Position numbers and translations under genes: made by a program
Notes under the pieces: generated by a model
Seen by the model: only the letters and a program-made list of their open reading frames with translations
The model's database searches: none
Told to the model about the DNA's origin: nothing
Part shown: positions 46,953 to 55,418 of the stretch, one piece after another
Position numbering within the stretch: position 1 is the first letter of the stretch
How the letters are laid out: the number at the start of each line of letters is the position of its first letter
From: Fodinibius salicampi
GTDB lineage: Bacteria; Bacteroidota; Rhodothermia; Balneolales; Balneolaceae
Reading direction: 5' to 3'
Length of the DNA stretch: 64,000 nt
NCBI RefSeq assembly: GCF_039545095.1
Contig: NZ_BAABRS010000003.1
Location: 1-64,000 of the forward strand

Positions 46953-48185
46953 CTACCCATTATTAAAAAGCTTATCCATACCCTCATCTAAAAGCTCTTC
47001 ATCAAATGACTTCAAATACCGTTCAGTTGTTTTAAGTTTGCTATGGCCTAACGCTTTCGAAATTTCATATAAACCTAATCCCTGTTCTAATGCATACTGG
47101 CTGAATGAATGTCTTGATACGTGGAAACTAATATTCGCTTCTATTTCTGCTAACCCGGCTATTTTTTTTAGGTCTCGGTTAACGATTACATTCTTACTGC
47201 TAATACTTCTTTGGAGTGCTGCAGAATTACTAATTTTCTTGTCTAAAATGGGAAAAATATAATCGTTTTGTTTTGAATCATCCGAGCGATAATAGCTTAA
47301 AATTTTATCCATTTGATCATACTGCTTAATACTTTTCTGACTCCCTGTTTTTCGCATCTTATATACTAACCGGCCATCAACTAAGTTTTTCCATTTTAAT
47401 GTACACATATCACCAAATCGAATACCGGCATTATAAAAGCTGAACATAAAATAATTCCGGCTATGCCATAACTGAGATTCCTTTTCCAAATCAAGTTTTT
47501 CTATTGCTTTAATTTGAGCTAAAGAAAGCTTTGTTTTTTCTACTGGTTCTTCCTTTACCTTATTAACCATCAAAAAAGGATCATGCTTTATTTTCTTAGC
47601 TTTTAAAAGACTGTTAAACATTCCTTTTAATGTCCTTAGCTTTCTTCTTACCGTGTTAGGACTATTCCCTACCTTTTTTCCCTCTTTGTTTTTTGGTTCA
47701 GTTAATAGATAATTCTGGAATTTTTCGATCAATTCAGCATCAACTTTTGTAATTGCTCGGCTTTTGTTTCCCATAAAATCTTTTAATTGACCGAGTAATA
47801 CCTTAAACCGCTTATGCTCCCAATATCTATCCTCTTCATCTAACTCTTCCAGATATCGCTCAGCACAATTTATGAAGCTATTGTATTTATCATCCGAGAT
47901 ATGATTTTTAAGGTTGTCAGCACTTAATTTTTCAGTAAGTTTAAGTTTAGACTTCTTTTTTTCAGCCTGTAATAATTCATATTCCAGTTGATCGTTTAAT
48001 ACTTTTGATCTCGTATGAGTACCCCTTATTCTTTGGCGTTCCTTATTCCAGTGCTTAGGTAAAACTGAAATACCTGTACTTTTATACCGGGATTTACGAT
48101 TTTCAGTAATTCGCAAATAAATGGGAATTTCACCGTTTTTCTTCTTTTTTCGCTTGAACAAAACAAGGTTGATAGTAAGACTCAT
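46953..48185 (-). CDS. int: Tyrosine recombinase (integrase) of the element
   Basis: Site-specific integrase, 410 residues from the ATG at 48185; a GTG four codons upstream (48197) is the alternative. An N-terminal arm-binding region (INLVLFKRKKKKNGEIPIYL) and a SAM-like core-binding domain precede the catalytic domain. There R is seen in NAGIRFGDMCTLKW, HxxR in SFHVSRHSFSQYALE, and the second H and nucleophilic Y in LGHSKLKTTERYLKSF. This is the Bacteroidota phage/ICE integrase type. It sits next to attR and is transcribed inward. GTACAAA double sites lie upstream of it. Confidence 0.95.
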   Translation of the reverse strand: MSLTINLVLFKRKKKKNGEIPIYLRITENRKSRYKSTGISVLPKHWNKERQRIRGTHTRSKVLNDQLEYELLQAEKKKSKLKLTEKLSADNLKNHISDDKYNSFINCAERYLEELDEEDRYWEHKRFKVLLGQLKDFMGNKSRAITKVDAELIEKFQNYLLTEPKNKEGKKVGNSPNTVRRKLRTLKGMFNSLLKAKKIKHDPFLMVNKVKEEPVEKTKLSLAQIKAIEKLDLEKESQLWHSRNYFMFSFYNAGIRFGDMCTLKWKNLVDGRLVYKMRKTGSQKSIKQYDQMDKILSYYRSDDSKQNDYIFPILDKKISNSAALQRSISSKNVIVNRDLKKIAGLAEIEANISFHVSRHSFSQYALEQGLGLYEISKALGHSKLKTTERYLKSFDEELLDEGMDKLFNNG

Positions 48186-48216
48186 ATTTTCGGGCACTAA
48201 TTGGAGTTAAACAAAT

Positions 48217-48241
48217 AGGTACAAACATTGGTACAAACAAT
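48217..48241 (+). repeat. GTACAAA double site inside the right end, upstream of int
   Basis: AGGTACAAACATTGGTACAA followed by ACAAT: two GTACAAA words 12 bp apart, direct copy of 41501-41525 with three differences. It overlaps the int promoter region, so it could serve recombination and int control. Confidence 0.6.
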
Positions 48242-48350
48242 TATCGAATTTTTATTCACAAAGGGCAAGCACGAAAATACAAAAATGCCTCTTACGGGAT
48301 ATAATGGAGGAATATTCTTAGGACGAAAGAATGAAAAAACATTATTTAAG

Positions 48351-48400
48351 TCCAGTCCAGGGCACCTAAACCCTTGTAAGTCTTTGGCTTGCAAGGGTTT
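48351..48400 (+). repeat. attR: 50-bp direct repeat (right copy)
   Basis: Carries the displaced tRNA-Leu 3' end (TCCAGTCCAGGGCACC) and a second copy of the terminator hairpin followed by TTTTATTTA. It differs from the left copy at two positions. The other sequence between int and this site (48198-48350) has no gene. Confidence 0.93.
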
Positions 48401-48519
48401 TTTATTTACTTGTGAATATTTATTTCTCCCATTTTATTTTTCATTTACGATTCAAACTTCATCCCTTTTAGACCCGTGAAACAACTCTTATTTTATAGAC
48501 CTTTCAACATTACATTCCA

Positions 48520-49602
48520 ATGACCATATTCTTATTTGTATTTGGATTAGTCTTTTTAATTATCGGGGCCGAAATATTAGTTAGAGGGGCATCCCAAATT
48601 GCCCAAAGAATGGGAATACCTCCATTGATTGTCGGACTGACGGTTGTAGCCTTTGGTACCAGCGCACCGGAATTGGCGGTAAGTATAAAATCTGCCCTGT
48701 CAGCTCAGGCAGATATTGCAGTTGGCAATATCATCGGAAGTAATATTTTCAACATCCTCTTCATTCTCGGCCTGTCGGCACTGATTATACCTCTGCGTGT
48801 ATCCCAACAACTAATACGTCTTGACGTACCCCTGATGATTGGACTTTCCGCCATGGTTCTGCTCTTTTCACTGGATCACAATATCAGCCGAACTAACGGA
48901 CTTATACTGGTTATCGGCCTTGTTGCGTATCTTGTTTACTTATTTTACCAGGGACAAAAGGAAAATGCTGATACTGCTGCTGAAAAAGCCCGCGAGATAT
49001 CGGAAGTTGATGGACAAATACAAAGTAACTGGACAATAAATATTGGATTAGTACTCGGGGGACTCCTGCTGTTAGTTATAGGATCACGCTGGCTCGTTGA
49101 TAGTGCCGTTACTTTTGCCCAGTTCTTAGGAGTAAACGAGTTGATCATTGGATTGACCATTGTTTCAGCCGGTACCTCTTTACCTGAAGTAGTGACTTCA
49201 ATTATTGCCGCTGTCCGAGGCGAACGAGATATTGCAGTCGGAAATATTGTGGGAAGCAATATTTTTAATATTATGGCTGTACTCGGATTGACCAGTATTA
49301 TTGCACCGACAGGAATTGAAGTTTCAAATGCAGTTATCGGATTTGACCTGCCAATCATGATTGCGGTGGCACTAGCCAGCCTTCCCATATTTTTTACTGG
49401 GGGTATTATCAGTCGGTGGGAAGGAGGGCTATTTCTGGGTTACTATATGGCTTATACCCTATATCTTGTTTTAGCCGCAACTCACCATGCCACTTTATCT
49501 TTGTTTAGTACCGTCATGCTATACTTCGTAATTCCGATTACTTTGTTTACTATCATTACCATTGTTGTACAGCAATTGCGGAAAAATAACCAAGTTCCCT
49601 GA
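48520..49602 (+). CDS. Calcium/sodium antiporter (CaCA family, YrbG-like)
   Basis: 360-residue inner-membrane exchanger with about ten helices in two inverted halves. The two alpha-repeat signatures are GLTVVAFGTSAPELAVSI and GLTIVSAGTSLPEVVTSI, each followed by the paired AVGNIIGSNIFNI / AVGNIVGSNIFNI motif. These bind Ca2+ and Na+ in the family. It is the first host gene right of the integrated element; it has its own upstream region. Confidence 0.94.
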   Translation: MTIFLFVFGLVFLIIGAEILVRGASQIAQRMGIPPLIVGLTVVAFGTSAPELAVSIKSALSAQADIAVGNIIGSNIFNILFILGLSALIIPLRVSQQLIRLDVPLMIGLSAMVLLFSLDHNISRTNGLILVIGLVAYLVYLFYQGQKENADTAAEKAREISEVDGQIQSNWTINIGLVLGGLLLLVIGSRWLVDSAVTFAQFLGVNELIIGLTIVSAGTSLPEVVTSIIAAVRGERDIAVGNIVGSNIFNIMAVLGLTSIIAPTGIEVSNAVIGFDLPIMIAVALASLPIFFTGGIISRWEGGLFLGYYMAYTLYLVLAATHHATLSLFSTVMLYFVIPITLFTIITIVVQQLRKNNQVP

Positions 49603-49670
49603 ACGTAATTCAATACGCCATATGTAGGAAGCATGAAAACTTTAACATCAATTTCTGAAATCAAATATAT

Positions 49671-50111
49671 ATGATGCAGGAAGTCTTGTCAGGCTATGAA
49701 CTCGTATTTATAATAGATTTGGTCCTTTCCCTTGCGGCGGGTTTCATCATAGGAACGGAAAGAGAATCCAGAGGTAAGGACGCGGGGATTAGCACCCACA
49801 GCCTTGTAATTACCGGGGCTATGCTTTTTACCTTTTTATCAATGAGGGTAGACCCCTCCTCCCAATCCAGAATTGCCGCACAGGTTGTAACGGGTATTGG
49901 ATTCTTAGGAGCAGGACTTATTCTCAAAGAAGGATCAACGGTAAGAAACCTCACTACCGCCGCGAGCATATGGTTTGCGGGAGCAGTAGGTATGGCATTT
50001 GGTTTCGGATATCATATTATCGGAATAATTGCCACTATTGTTTCTGCTGTTATCCCCCGAATGGCTCACTACAGCAGAAAACGGCCGGGATCAACAAATG
50101 ACAAGGATTAG
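49671..50111 (+). CDS. MgtC/SapB-family membrane protein
   Basis: 146 residues with four to five helices. The hallmark stretch GTERESRGKDAGISTHSLVI, then AQVVTGIGFLGAGLILKEG and LTTAASIWFAGAVGMAFGFG, is typical of MgtC/SapB proteins linked to Mg2+ limitation or membrane-potential control. It lacks the extra C-terminal cytoplasmic domain of Salmonella MgtC. Two ATGs stand in tandem at the start (49671). It lies 68 nt after the antiporter; a shared ion-homeostasis role is inference. Confidence 0.9.
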   Translation: MMQEVLSGYELVFIIDLVLSLAAGFIIGTERESRGKDAGISTHSLVITGAMLFTFLSMRVDPSSQSRIAAQVVTGIGFLGAGLILKEGSTVRNLTTAASIWFAGAVGMAFGFGYHIIGIIATIVSAVIPRMAHYSRKRPGSTNDKD

Positions 50112-50299
50112 TAAATTGGTTAAATTAACCGAAATTAATAAATATTTTCTAAAACAAATGATAAGCTGATACTCTTGAATTTCGGCATAAAAAAGCTATA
50201 TATTTGACCAGCATTTAAGACGATTAGAAATTTTATAGGTTTTGCTGAATTAAACGGATCAGTTATTAACAGTAATAACTGATCGAAACCGACTCATAA

Positions 50300-50369
50300 G
50301 GCGATGTGACCGACTGGAAGGTGGGAGCTTGCAACGCTCCTTACGGTGGTTCGAATCCACCCATCGCCT
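50300..50369 (+). tRNA. tRNA-Cys (anticodon GCA)
   Basis: 70 nt. Acceptor GGCGATG pairs with CATCGCC, discriminator T, the cysteine identity base. Anticodon loop TTGCAAC in a GGAGC/GCTCC stem, T-arm GGTTCGAATCC and a short D-arm. CCA is not encoded. The rest of the 50112-50467 gap holds no gene. Confidence 0.94.
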
Positions 50370-50467
50370 CTATCTATATACATCCTGCAAACATATTATC
50401 CAGTAATATTATATAGCATGGTGTCACCGGACCAAGTCTTATATCACTCAAAATCAGTAGTCCTACT

Positions 50468-51268
50468 CTAATTGAGTTGCTTGATTTTGATGTTTTTAAA
50501 CTCCACGCCTTGCCCTTCAGCCTGGAGTCCTATATAACCTTCTGTTAGAGCTTTCCCATCAACCTTAATATCCGGATCATAACCATTTGCTACTCCGCCT
50601 CCTATCTGCGGATTTGTATATTCCAGCACTTTTTCCCCGTTTACTTTATGGATAACCAGGGAATCACCATATACAATAAGCTCTGCACGAACCCACTGAT
50701 TCCATTGATAGGTATCAGATGATGAATTGATGCAATGCCGCGGATCCATTTCTCCTTCATAAAACACTTCTGTTCCGGGAGAACACATATTGCCCGTTGG
50801 CCGGGCTTCACCCTCCTCTTCGGCTGCCAGCATCTGGTACTCTACGGAAATAGGCCAATCCTGCTCTTTCAGAATGGTATGGGGATCCTGGGAATGAAAC
50901 ATAACTCCACTGTTCCGATAGGTATAATTGGGGGCATCTTTGAGCCATTGATCGGTAAACCGGTATTCAAACTTAAGATGATAAGAAGAAAAAGGTTCTT
51001 TATAGAACAGATGCCCATATCGCCCATTAAACTCATCGTAACCATCATAATTTACCTGTATAGCTCCATCATCTGTAACCCGAAACGTGTTGGCATAATT
51101 ATCCCCCACTTCATGATGGTGAATCTTAACAATCCAATCGTTAAGATCCTTTCCATTAAAGAGTGACTGCCAATCCCCGTTCTCTGTGATTTGGCTATTT
51201 GAACCACAGGAGATAAGCCCCACACTAATGATCAATGCTAAAATGTGATATATCTTTTCCATTTTCAT
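50468..51268 (-). CDS. DUF1080 (3-keto-disaccharide hydrolase-like) lipoprotein
   Basis: 266 residues. Signal with lipobox (VGLISC|GSN). The mature part is one concanavalin-like beta-sandwich of the DUF1080 family: GDWQSLFNGKDLNDWIVKIH, SSYHLKFEYRFTD, YTYRNSGVMFHSQDP, SVEYQMLAAEEEGEARPTGN and EGYIGLQAEGQGVEFKNIKI. Members act on oxidised disaccharides or glycans outside the cytoplasm. It is transcribed away from the alpha/beta hydrolase gene; a single gene without sugar transporter neighbours. Confidence 0.9.
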   Translation of the reverse strand: MKMEKIYHILALIISVGLISCGSNSQITENGDWQSLFNGKDLNDWIVKIHHHEVGDNYANTFRVTDDGAIQVNYDGYDEFNGRYGHLFYKEPFSSYHLKFEYRFTDQWLKDAPNYTYRNSGVMFHSQDPHTILKEQDWPISVEYQMLAAEEEGEARPTGNMCSPGTEVFYEGEMDPRHCINSSSDTYQWNQWVRAELIVYGDSLVIHKVNGEKVLEYTNPQIGGGVANGYDPDIKVDGKALTEGYIGLQAEGQGVEFKNIKIKQLN

Positions 51269-51448
51269 TACAGAGTAGCTGATTAATAAATTTTTATTAG
51301 GTTGACATAAAATATGAAATTCAAAGCGATAATCTCGTTATTATCCAACTTAATATTGATCCGGCAAACCATTCTACAGGTTTACAGAAAATGAAACTCC
51401 ATATTTTTAAAAAGAATTATCGGACCAATATATCCAAAGTCTATTATC

Positions 51449-52321
51449 ATGATCAACAAACTATTCCGATATACGCTAATTACAGCCGGATTTATAATCC
51501 TTGCGTATATTGCCTCAACGGCATTTTTACTTCTTAATGAAAGTTCAATGGTTTTTAGCGGTGCATCTCTGGGAGAGCAAGGACAGCAGGTTCCTTCTCC
51601 CACCGCTGATATTCCATGGGATACCCTTCGCGTGCAAGCTGATGATGGGAAGCCCGTATTTCTATTAGAAAGCCACCTGGAAAAATCTGAAACAAGGCCT
51701 TGGGCTATTTTCTTCCACGGCAATGGTTTGCTGGTCGGTTCTTCTCCCTGTGTCCAGCGATATCAACTATTGAGAGAGGCGGGATTTAATGTCTTGGCCG
51801 TAGAGTACAGAGGCTATGGCATATCTTCCGAACTTACTCCCTCCGAAGAAGGAGTCTTTGCAGATGGCAAGGCAGGATGGAGATACCTGACCCAGAAGCT
51901 CAGCGTAAATCCAAACCAAATAGTGCTCTATGGATGGTCGCTGGGTTCTGGTGTAGCTACCCATCTCGCCTCCCGTGTTCAGCCCGCTGGTCTTATTACA
52001 GAGGGAGCCTTTACCTCTCTACCGGATGTTGCCCAGGATATCTATCCCTGGATACCGACCTTTCTTTTAATGCAAAATAGATTCAATAACCTCGCTCGGG
52101 CGAAGTCGCTTTCCCTTCCATGGCTAATGCTCCACAGCCGAAACGACAACATCATTCCATTCTCCCATGCAAAGGCACTTGCAGCTGCCGCAGAGAACGA
52201 CAATCTGATAACCCTCGGGGGAAGTCATAATACCATAGATCAGAAAAAAGCGCTCATAGCGCTTCGCAAATTTCATAACCGAATTTTCCGAAATAATCTC
52301 TCATCCATCTCGCCAAAGTAA
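51449..52321 (+). CDS. Membrane-anchored alpha/beta hydrolase
   Basis: 290 residues with an N-terminal membrane helix (YTLITAGFIILAYIASTAFL) and a serine-hydrolase domain. Oxyanion/HG region IFFHGNGLLVGSSPCV, nucleophile elbow GWSLGSG, acid in LMLHSRNDNIIPF, and histidine in LGGSHNTIDQ. It resembles the BEM46/ABHD13-like peptidase-esterase group; the natural ester or amide substrate is unknown. Confidence 0.88.
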   Translation: MINKLFRYTLITAGFIILAYIASTAFLLLNESSMVFSGASLGEQGQQVPSPTADIPWDTLRVQADDGKPVFLLESHLEKSETRPWAIFFHGNGLLVGSSPCVQRYQLLREAGFNVLAVEYRGYGISSELTPSEEGVFADGKAGWRYLTQKLSVNPNQIVLYGWSLGSGVATHLASRVQPAGLITEGAFTSLPDVAQDIYPWIPTFLLMQNRFNNLARAKSLSLPWLMLHSRNDNIIPFSHAKALAAAAENDNLITLGGSHNTIDQKKALIALRKFHNRIFRNNLSSISPK

Positions 52322-52459
52322 ACAACTCACTTACCCTCACACCTTCCTAAAGGTATTTTCGGCTCTAATAGATTAACATCAATATGCGGTTTTGCCTCCT
52401 TGCTATAATTGCTATAAAGAAGCAGTGATTTTAACAAACACCCCAAGCAGGAGGCCGTT

Positions 52460-53488
52460 ATGTTTAAAAAAATAGTTACCACTGTCTTACTTATAGGATT
52501 TTTCAGCGTGCCAGTAGCCGCTCAGTCTACATATATAGAGGTGAGCTACCAGTCATTTAAGCCGTTTATCAACTTTCAGCTTAATTTGAGTACGCAACAC
52601 AGTTACTACCAACGATCCCATCAATCGGCCTATCTCAAAGGCTACATGGATGGTGTTAATGACGCCTACTATCTCGATTATCGCTTCTATGATATGGTTT
52701 ATGATATTGATATGTATGAAGCAGGCTATCGTGACGGCTATCGCGACCGGACCCTTTTAATCCGGTTAAGGGGCCATAGATACATGCGTAATCACCATTT
52801 CTCCTACAATGACTATCATTCGCCCTATTATTCTGTTCAAATTTGGCTGGATGGACTCACCTTTGCCTTTATCCAGGCTCCCCGGCACCGATTACCTGAC
52901 CGCTGGACCTACCATGTGCATCCACGGGTAAAAAAATACCGTAACCGTATGAAGGTCAAGAGATATCACGCCCGCATTGAACGACGATACCACAAAAGGA
53001 TTAACCATCTCCGAAAAGATGCTCACAGAATGCATAAACGATATACCCAAAAGAAAGGCCGTAACTCCTATCGAAGCGGCGAAATACAGCATGTATCAAA
53101 AATAGATAAGAATCGCGCCATGCAGAAAGTTCGACGTACAGACCAAAAAGGAAGTAGGTATGGTAACATGAATACGGTTCAATCTCGCAGTCAGAACCGA
53201 AATATTAAGAACAACTCCCACAGTAAACGTAAAGCATCGCCTGCTCCACAGATTAGAACACGCAGCAGAAATGCACAGCATCAACCGCAGCGATCCAACA
53301 GGGCCAGCAAAAAGCAAGCGATTAAAAGAGGAAATAATAAGCGCCCGCAAAAATCAGTACGCTCCCGCAGCAATAACCGTGGGAGCCAAAAGAAAGCGGT
53401 TTCCAAAGGAAAGAAAAGGAGTCGAGGCGGTGATGGTGGTAACAGAAGAGGAAATCGCAGCAGAGGAAATGGCCGCGGCGGAAATTAA
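52460..53488 (+). CDS. Exported protein with a strongly basic, RGG-like C-terminal tail
   Basis: Not recognised. 342 residues. A clear signal peptide (KKIVTTVLLIGFFSVPVAAQ) is preceded by an AGGAGG site 7 nt before the ATG. The mature N-terminal part (about 25-150) is Tyr/His/Asp-rich with two related GY-DG units (LKGYMDGVNDAYYLDY and YEAGYRDGYRD). From about 155 onward the chain is extremely rich in Arg, Lys, Asn and Ser, ending in glycine/arginine repeats (GGNRRGNRSRGNGRGGN). This combination suggests a polycationic envelope or matrix protein binding nucleic acid or anionic glycans (inference). Confidence 0.8.
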   Translation: MFKKIVTTVLLIGFFSVPVAAQSTYIEVSYQSFKPFINFQLNLSTQHSYYQRSHQSAYLKGYMDGVNDAYYLDYRFYDMVYDIDMYEAGYRDGYRDRTLLIRLRGHRYMRNHHFSYNDYHSPYYSVQIWLDGLTFAFIQAPRHRLPDRWTYHVHPRVKKYRNRMKVKRYHARIERRYHKRINHLRKDAHRMHKRYTQKKGRNSYRSGEIQHVSKIDKNRAMQKVRRTDQKGSRYGNMNTVQSRSQNRNIKNNSHSKRKASPAPQIRTRSRNAQHQPQRSNRASKKQAIKRGNNKRPQKSVRSRSNNRGSQKKAVSKGKKRSRGGDGGNRRGNRSRGNGRGGN

Positions 53489-53708
53489 TAAATAGTTATA
53501 TGATGGATAATGGAGGTTGTTTATAGAAAGTAAAAAAGACAGCCTCCATTTACTTAAGGCTAAATAAATATCCTTGCATGCTACCCATCCAGACTAAAAT
53601 CTTACTTCTCTTTCAATAAAATTTCCTGCTAAAATAACAACCCACCTAAAAAATTACCACTACTGAACCATATTGGTTACATAATTTTTTCTATTGTACT
53701 CTAAATAA

Positions 53709-55235
53709 TCAAAGTGGCAAAGTTACGGTCAGCTGGTGGGTAAACACTTTAGCGCTTTCCAGGGCCAGTTCTCCATCAGGTGCAAAAATAAATTCTCCGC
53801 CCATGCTAAAGGCATTGGCTGCATTCATAGTCCAACCGCCCGTACTGGCCGTTCCCGGCTGACCTGTGCCGGTCGTAATCAACGTGGTATATTGGATGGT
53901 TATATCCCTGAAAATAGCCCCGGCTGCCAGGCTAAAAGTCCATTCTGTCCAGCTTTCCTCTTGTTCCCGGTAGGTATCTTCCACATAGTCCTTCTGTTTA
54001 AGATCGTATCGATAGGTTTTTGCCAAGATACCGGCCTCGAGCAGGGCGTGGGTTCCCTGCCATCCTACTCCCGTTTTGATCACTGAATTAATAAACTCGA
54101 AATCATTTTCAATGGTCTTTTCCCCCTTTCGGACCAATACTTCCGTTTCCTCCTGATTCCAGATATCATTTTGAGCCTCTACCCAGGTATTACTCCATAT
54201 TGGTTCTATGATAAAATCTATACCGAAAGTCACATTATCATCCGAAGTATTAGATGCTCCTAAACCAGCATTAAAAGACCAGGTATTGCCGGGATCACGC
54301 GGTATATTCATCAGTTCATAGTTGGGTATCTTCGGATGAGTTTTATAGTTGAGCGTTAGAATGCTCCCCCAATTCCAGTTACTCTCCTGTACCGGCTGAT
54401 CGTAACCAAAATGCAGCCCCCAGGTATTGGTCTTATCCATATTCTCTTCAACATTGGAGGGCTGTAGTTCAGGTATCATGATAGAGTTACACATCCAGGG
54501 TTCAATCATACAGCCGTTATTGCGCGAATAGGAATAGATAACTTCGTGCGTCATATCTGTACGGGTAAATAATGCCAGCGCTTCATAGCGTGCACCGGTG
54601 CCCGTTTCTCCATCCAGTCCCAGCCGAAGATCCATCATATATCCATCCTGATCAATACGGCGGCTGCGAGGATAGAGCATATCTACCCCACTCATGGCCC
54701 CAAGTCCGGCCCAGTGCAAACGTGCTCCCAGTGTTTGAGATTTATTTAAAGCTCGTCCGGCCTGCATCCAAAAATAATTATTGTTTGTGGATTGGTCTCT
54801 CAGGCGATTACTGCTTGTATGGGGACGACTCATCTCCTGAATGGCTATCCCCACTCCACCGAACCAATGGTTGCCGGAAGTCAACCCTCCCACAGAAAGC
54901 GTTTTAACCGCACCATTTCCATCGGTGACCTTATAAAACGCCGGGTTCATATAAACCCGGGTACCTCCAAGCCGACCAGCTTTAGCCGGATTCACAAATG
55001 AATCCGCCAACGTATCATCCAAAGCGATAGAAAGACCGCCCATGCCAACATTTACCGAAGGCTGTACCAAAAACTGATCGCCTGTAGCAACGGGAGCCGT
55101 CTTGAGTTTAATAAGCTGTGCCCGTGCATCCACAGGCCAAAGCATCAACAAAGGCACAACTGCTGCAATTATTATTAAGAATAAGTTATGAAATCCTATA
55201 TTTGAATCAATCCTGTAAGTTTTTTTATCAAACAT
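53709..55235 (-). CDS. Outer-membrane protein encoded with the FecIR-TonB receptor cassette
   Basis: 508 residues, not assigned to a named family. A signal segment (FLIIIAAVVPLLMLWPVDA, cleavage after ARAQ region) is followed by a PorV/FadL-like opening (QFLVQPSVNVGMGGLSIALD, DSFVNPAKAGRLGGTRVYMN). It continues with many amphipathic strands and a terminal strand AKVFTHQLTVTLPL. Probably an outer-membrane beta-barrel. It lies 183 nt downstream of the TonB receptor on the same strand, so may belong to the sigma-factor regulon. Confidence 0.72.
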   Translation of the reverse strand: MFDKKTYRIDSNIGFHNLFLIIIAAVVPLLMLWPVDARAQLIKLKTAPVATGDQFLVQPSVNVGMGGLSIALDDTLADSFVNPAKAGRLGGTRVYMNPAFYKVTDGNGAVKTLSVGGLTSGNHWFGGVGIAIQEMSRPHTSSNRLRDQSTNNNYFWMQAGRALNKSQTLGARLHWAGLGAMSGVDMLYPRSRRIDQDGYMMDLRLGLDGETGTGARYEALALFTRTDMTHEVIYSYSRNNGCMIEPWMCNSIMIPELQPSNVEENMDKTNTWGLHFGYDQPVQESNWNWGSILTLNYKTHPKIPNYELMNIPRDPGNTWSFNAGLGASNTSDDNVTFGIDFIIEPIWSNTWVEAQNDIWNQEETEVLVRKGEKTIENDFEFINSVIKTGVGWQGTHALLEAGILAKTYRYDLKQKDYVEDTYREQEESWTEWTFSLAAGAIFRDITIQYTTLITTGTGQPGTASTGGWTMNAANAFSMGGEFIFAPDGELALESAKVFTHQLTVTLPL

Positions 55236-55418
55236 TTGTACAAAGACCTATAATAAAAAAGTTACCCCGGCAGAGTATTAAGTAAGTAGCCGGGATGTGG
55301 ATACAAAACCACATCCCGACATGGCGTCCCTCCGGCTTATATCAGTACGCTAACAGAACGTGCGTCCATTATTTATACACCCCATTATTCGGGAATAACT
55401 ACTCTCTGGACCATTTTT

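Larger units (their letters stand above)
41443..48400. mobile_element. Integrative element in tRNA-Leu, 6.9 kb between att repeats
   Basis: Bounded by 50-bp direct repeats (41443-41492 and 48351-48400) with two mismatches. The repeat covers the tRNA-Leu 3' end and its terminator hairpin. Inside are seven genes: a rightward three-gene cargo operon (41702-43905), then leftward Rep, HTH, an unknown gene and, next to the right end, a tyrosine recombinase. The contents are AT-rich compared with the host genes. There is no relaxase, type IV secretion gene, capsid or terminase, so it is not self-conjugative. It is better described as a Rep-bearing integrative plasmid-like element or phage satellite (inference). 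Confidence 0.88.

Noticed and set aside
41443-48400. Integrative conjugative element or complete prophage
   Set aside because: No relaxase, coupling protein, type IV secretion, capsid, portal or terminase genes between the att repeats.
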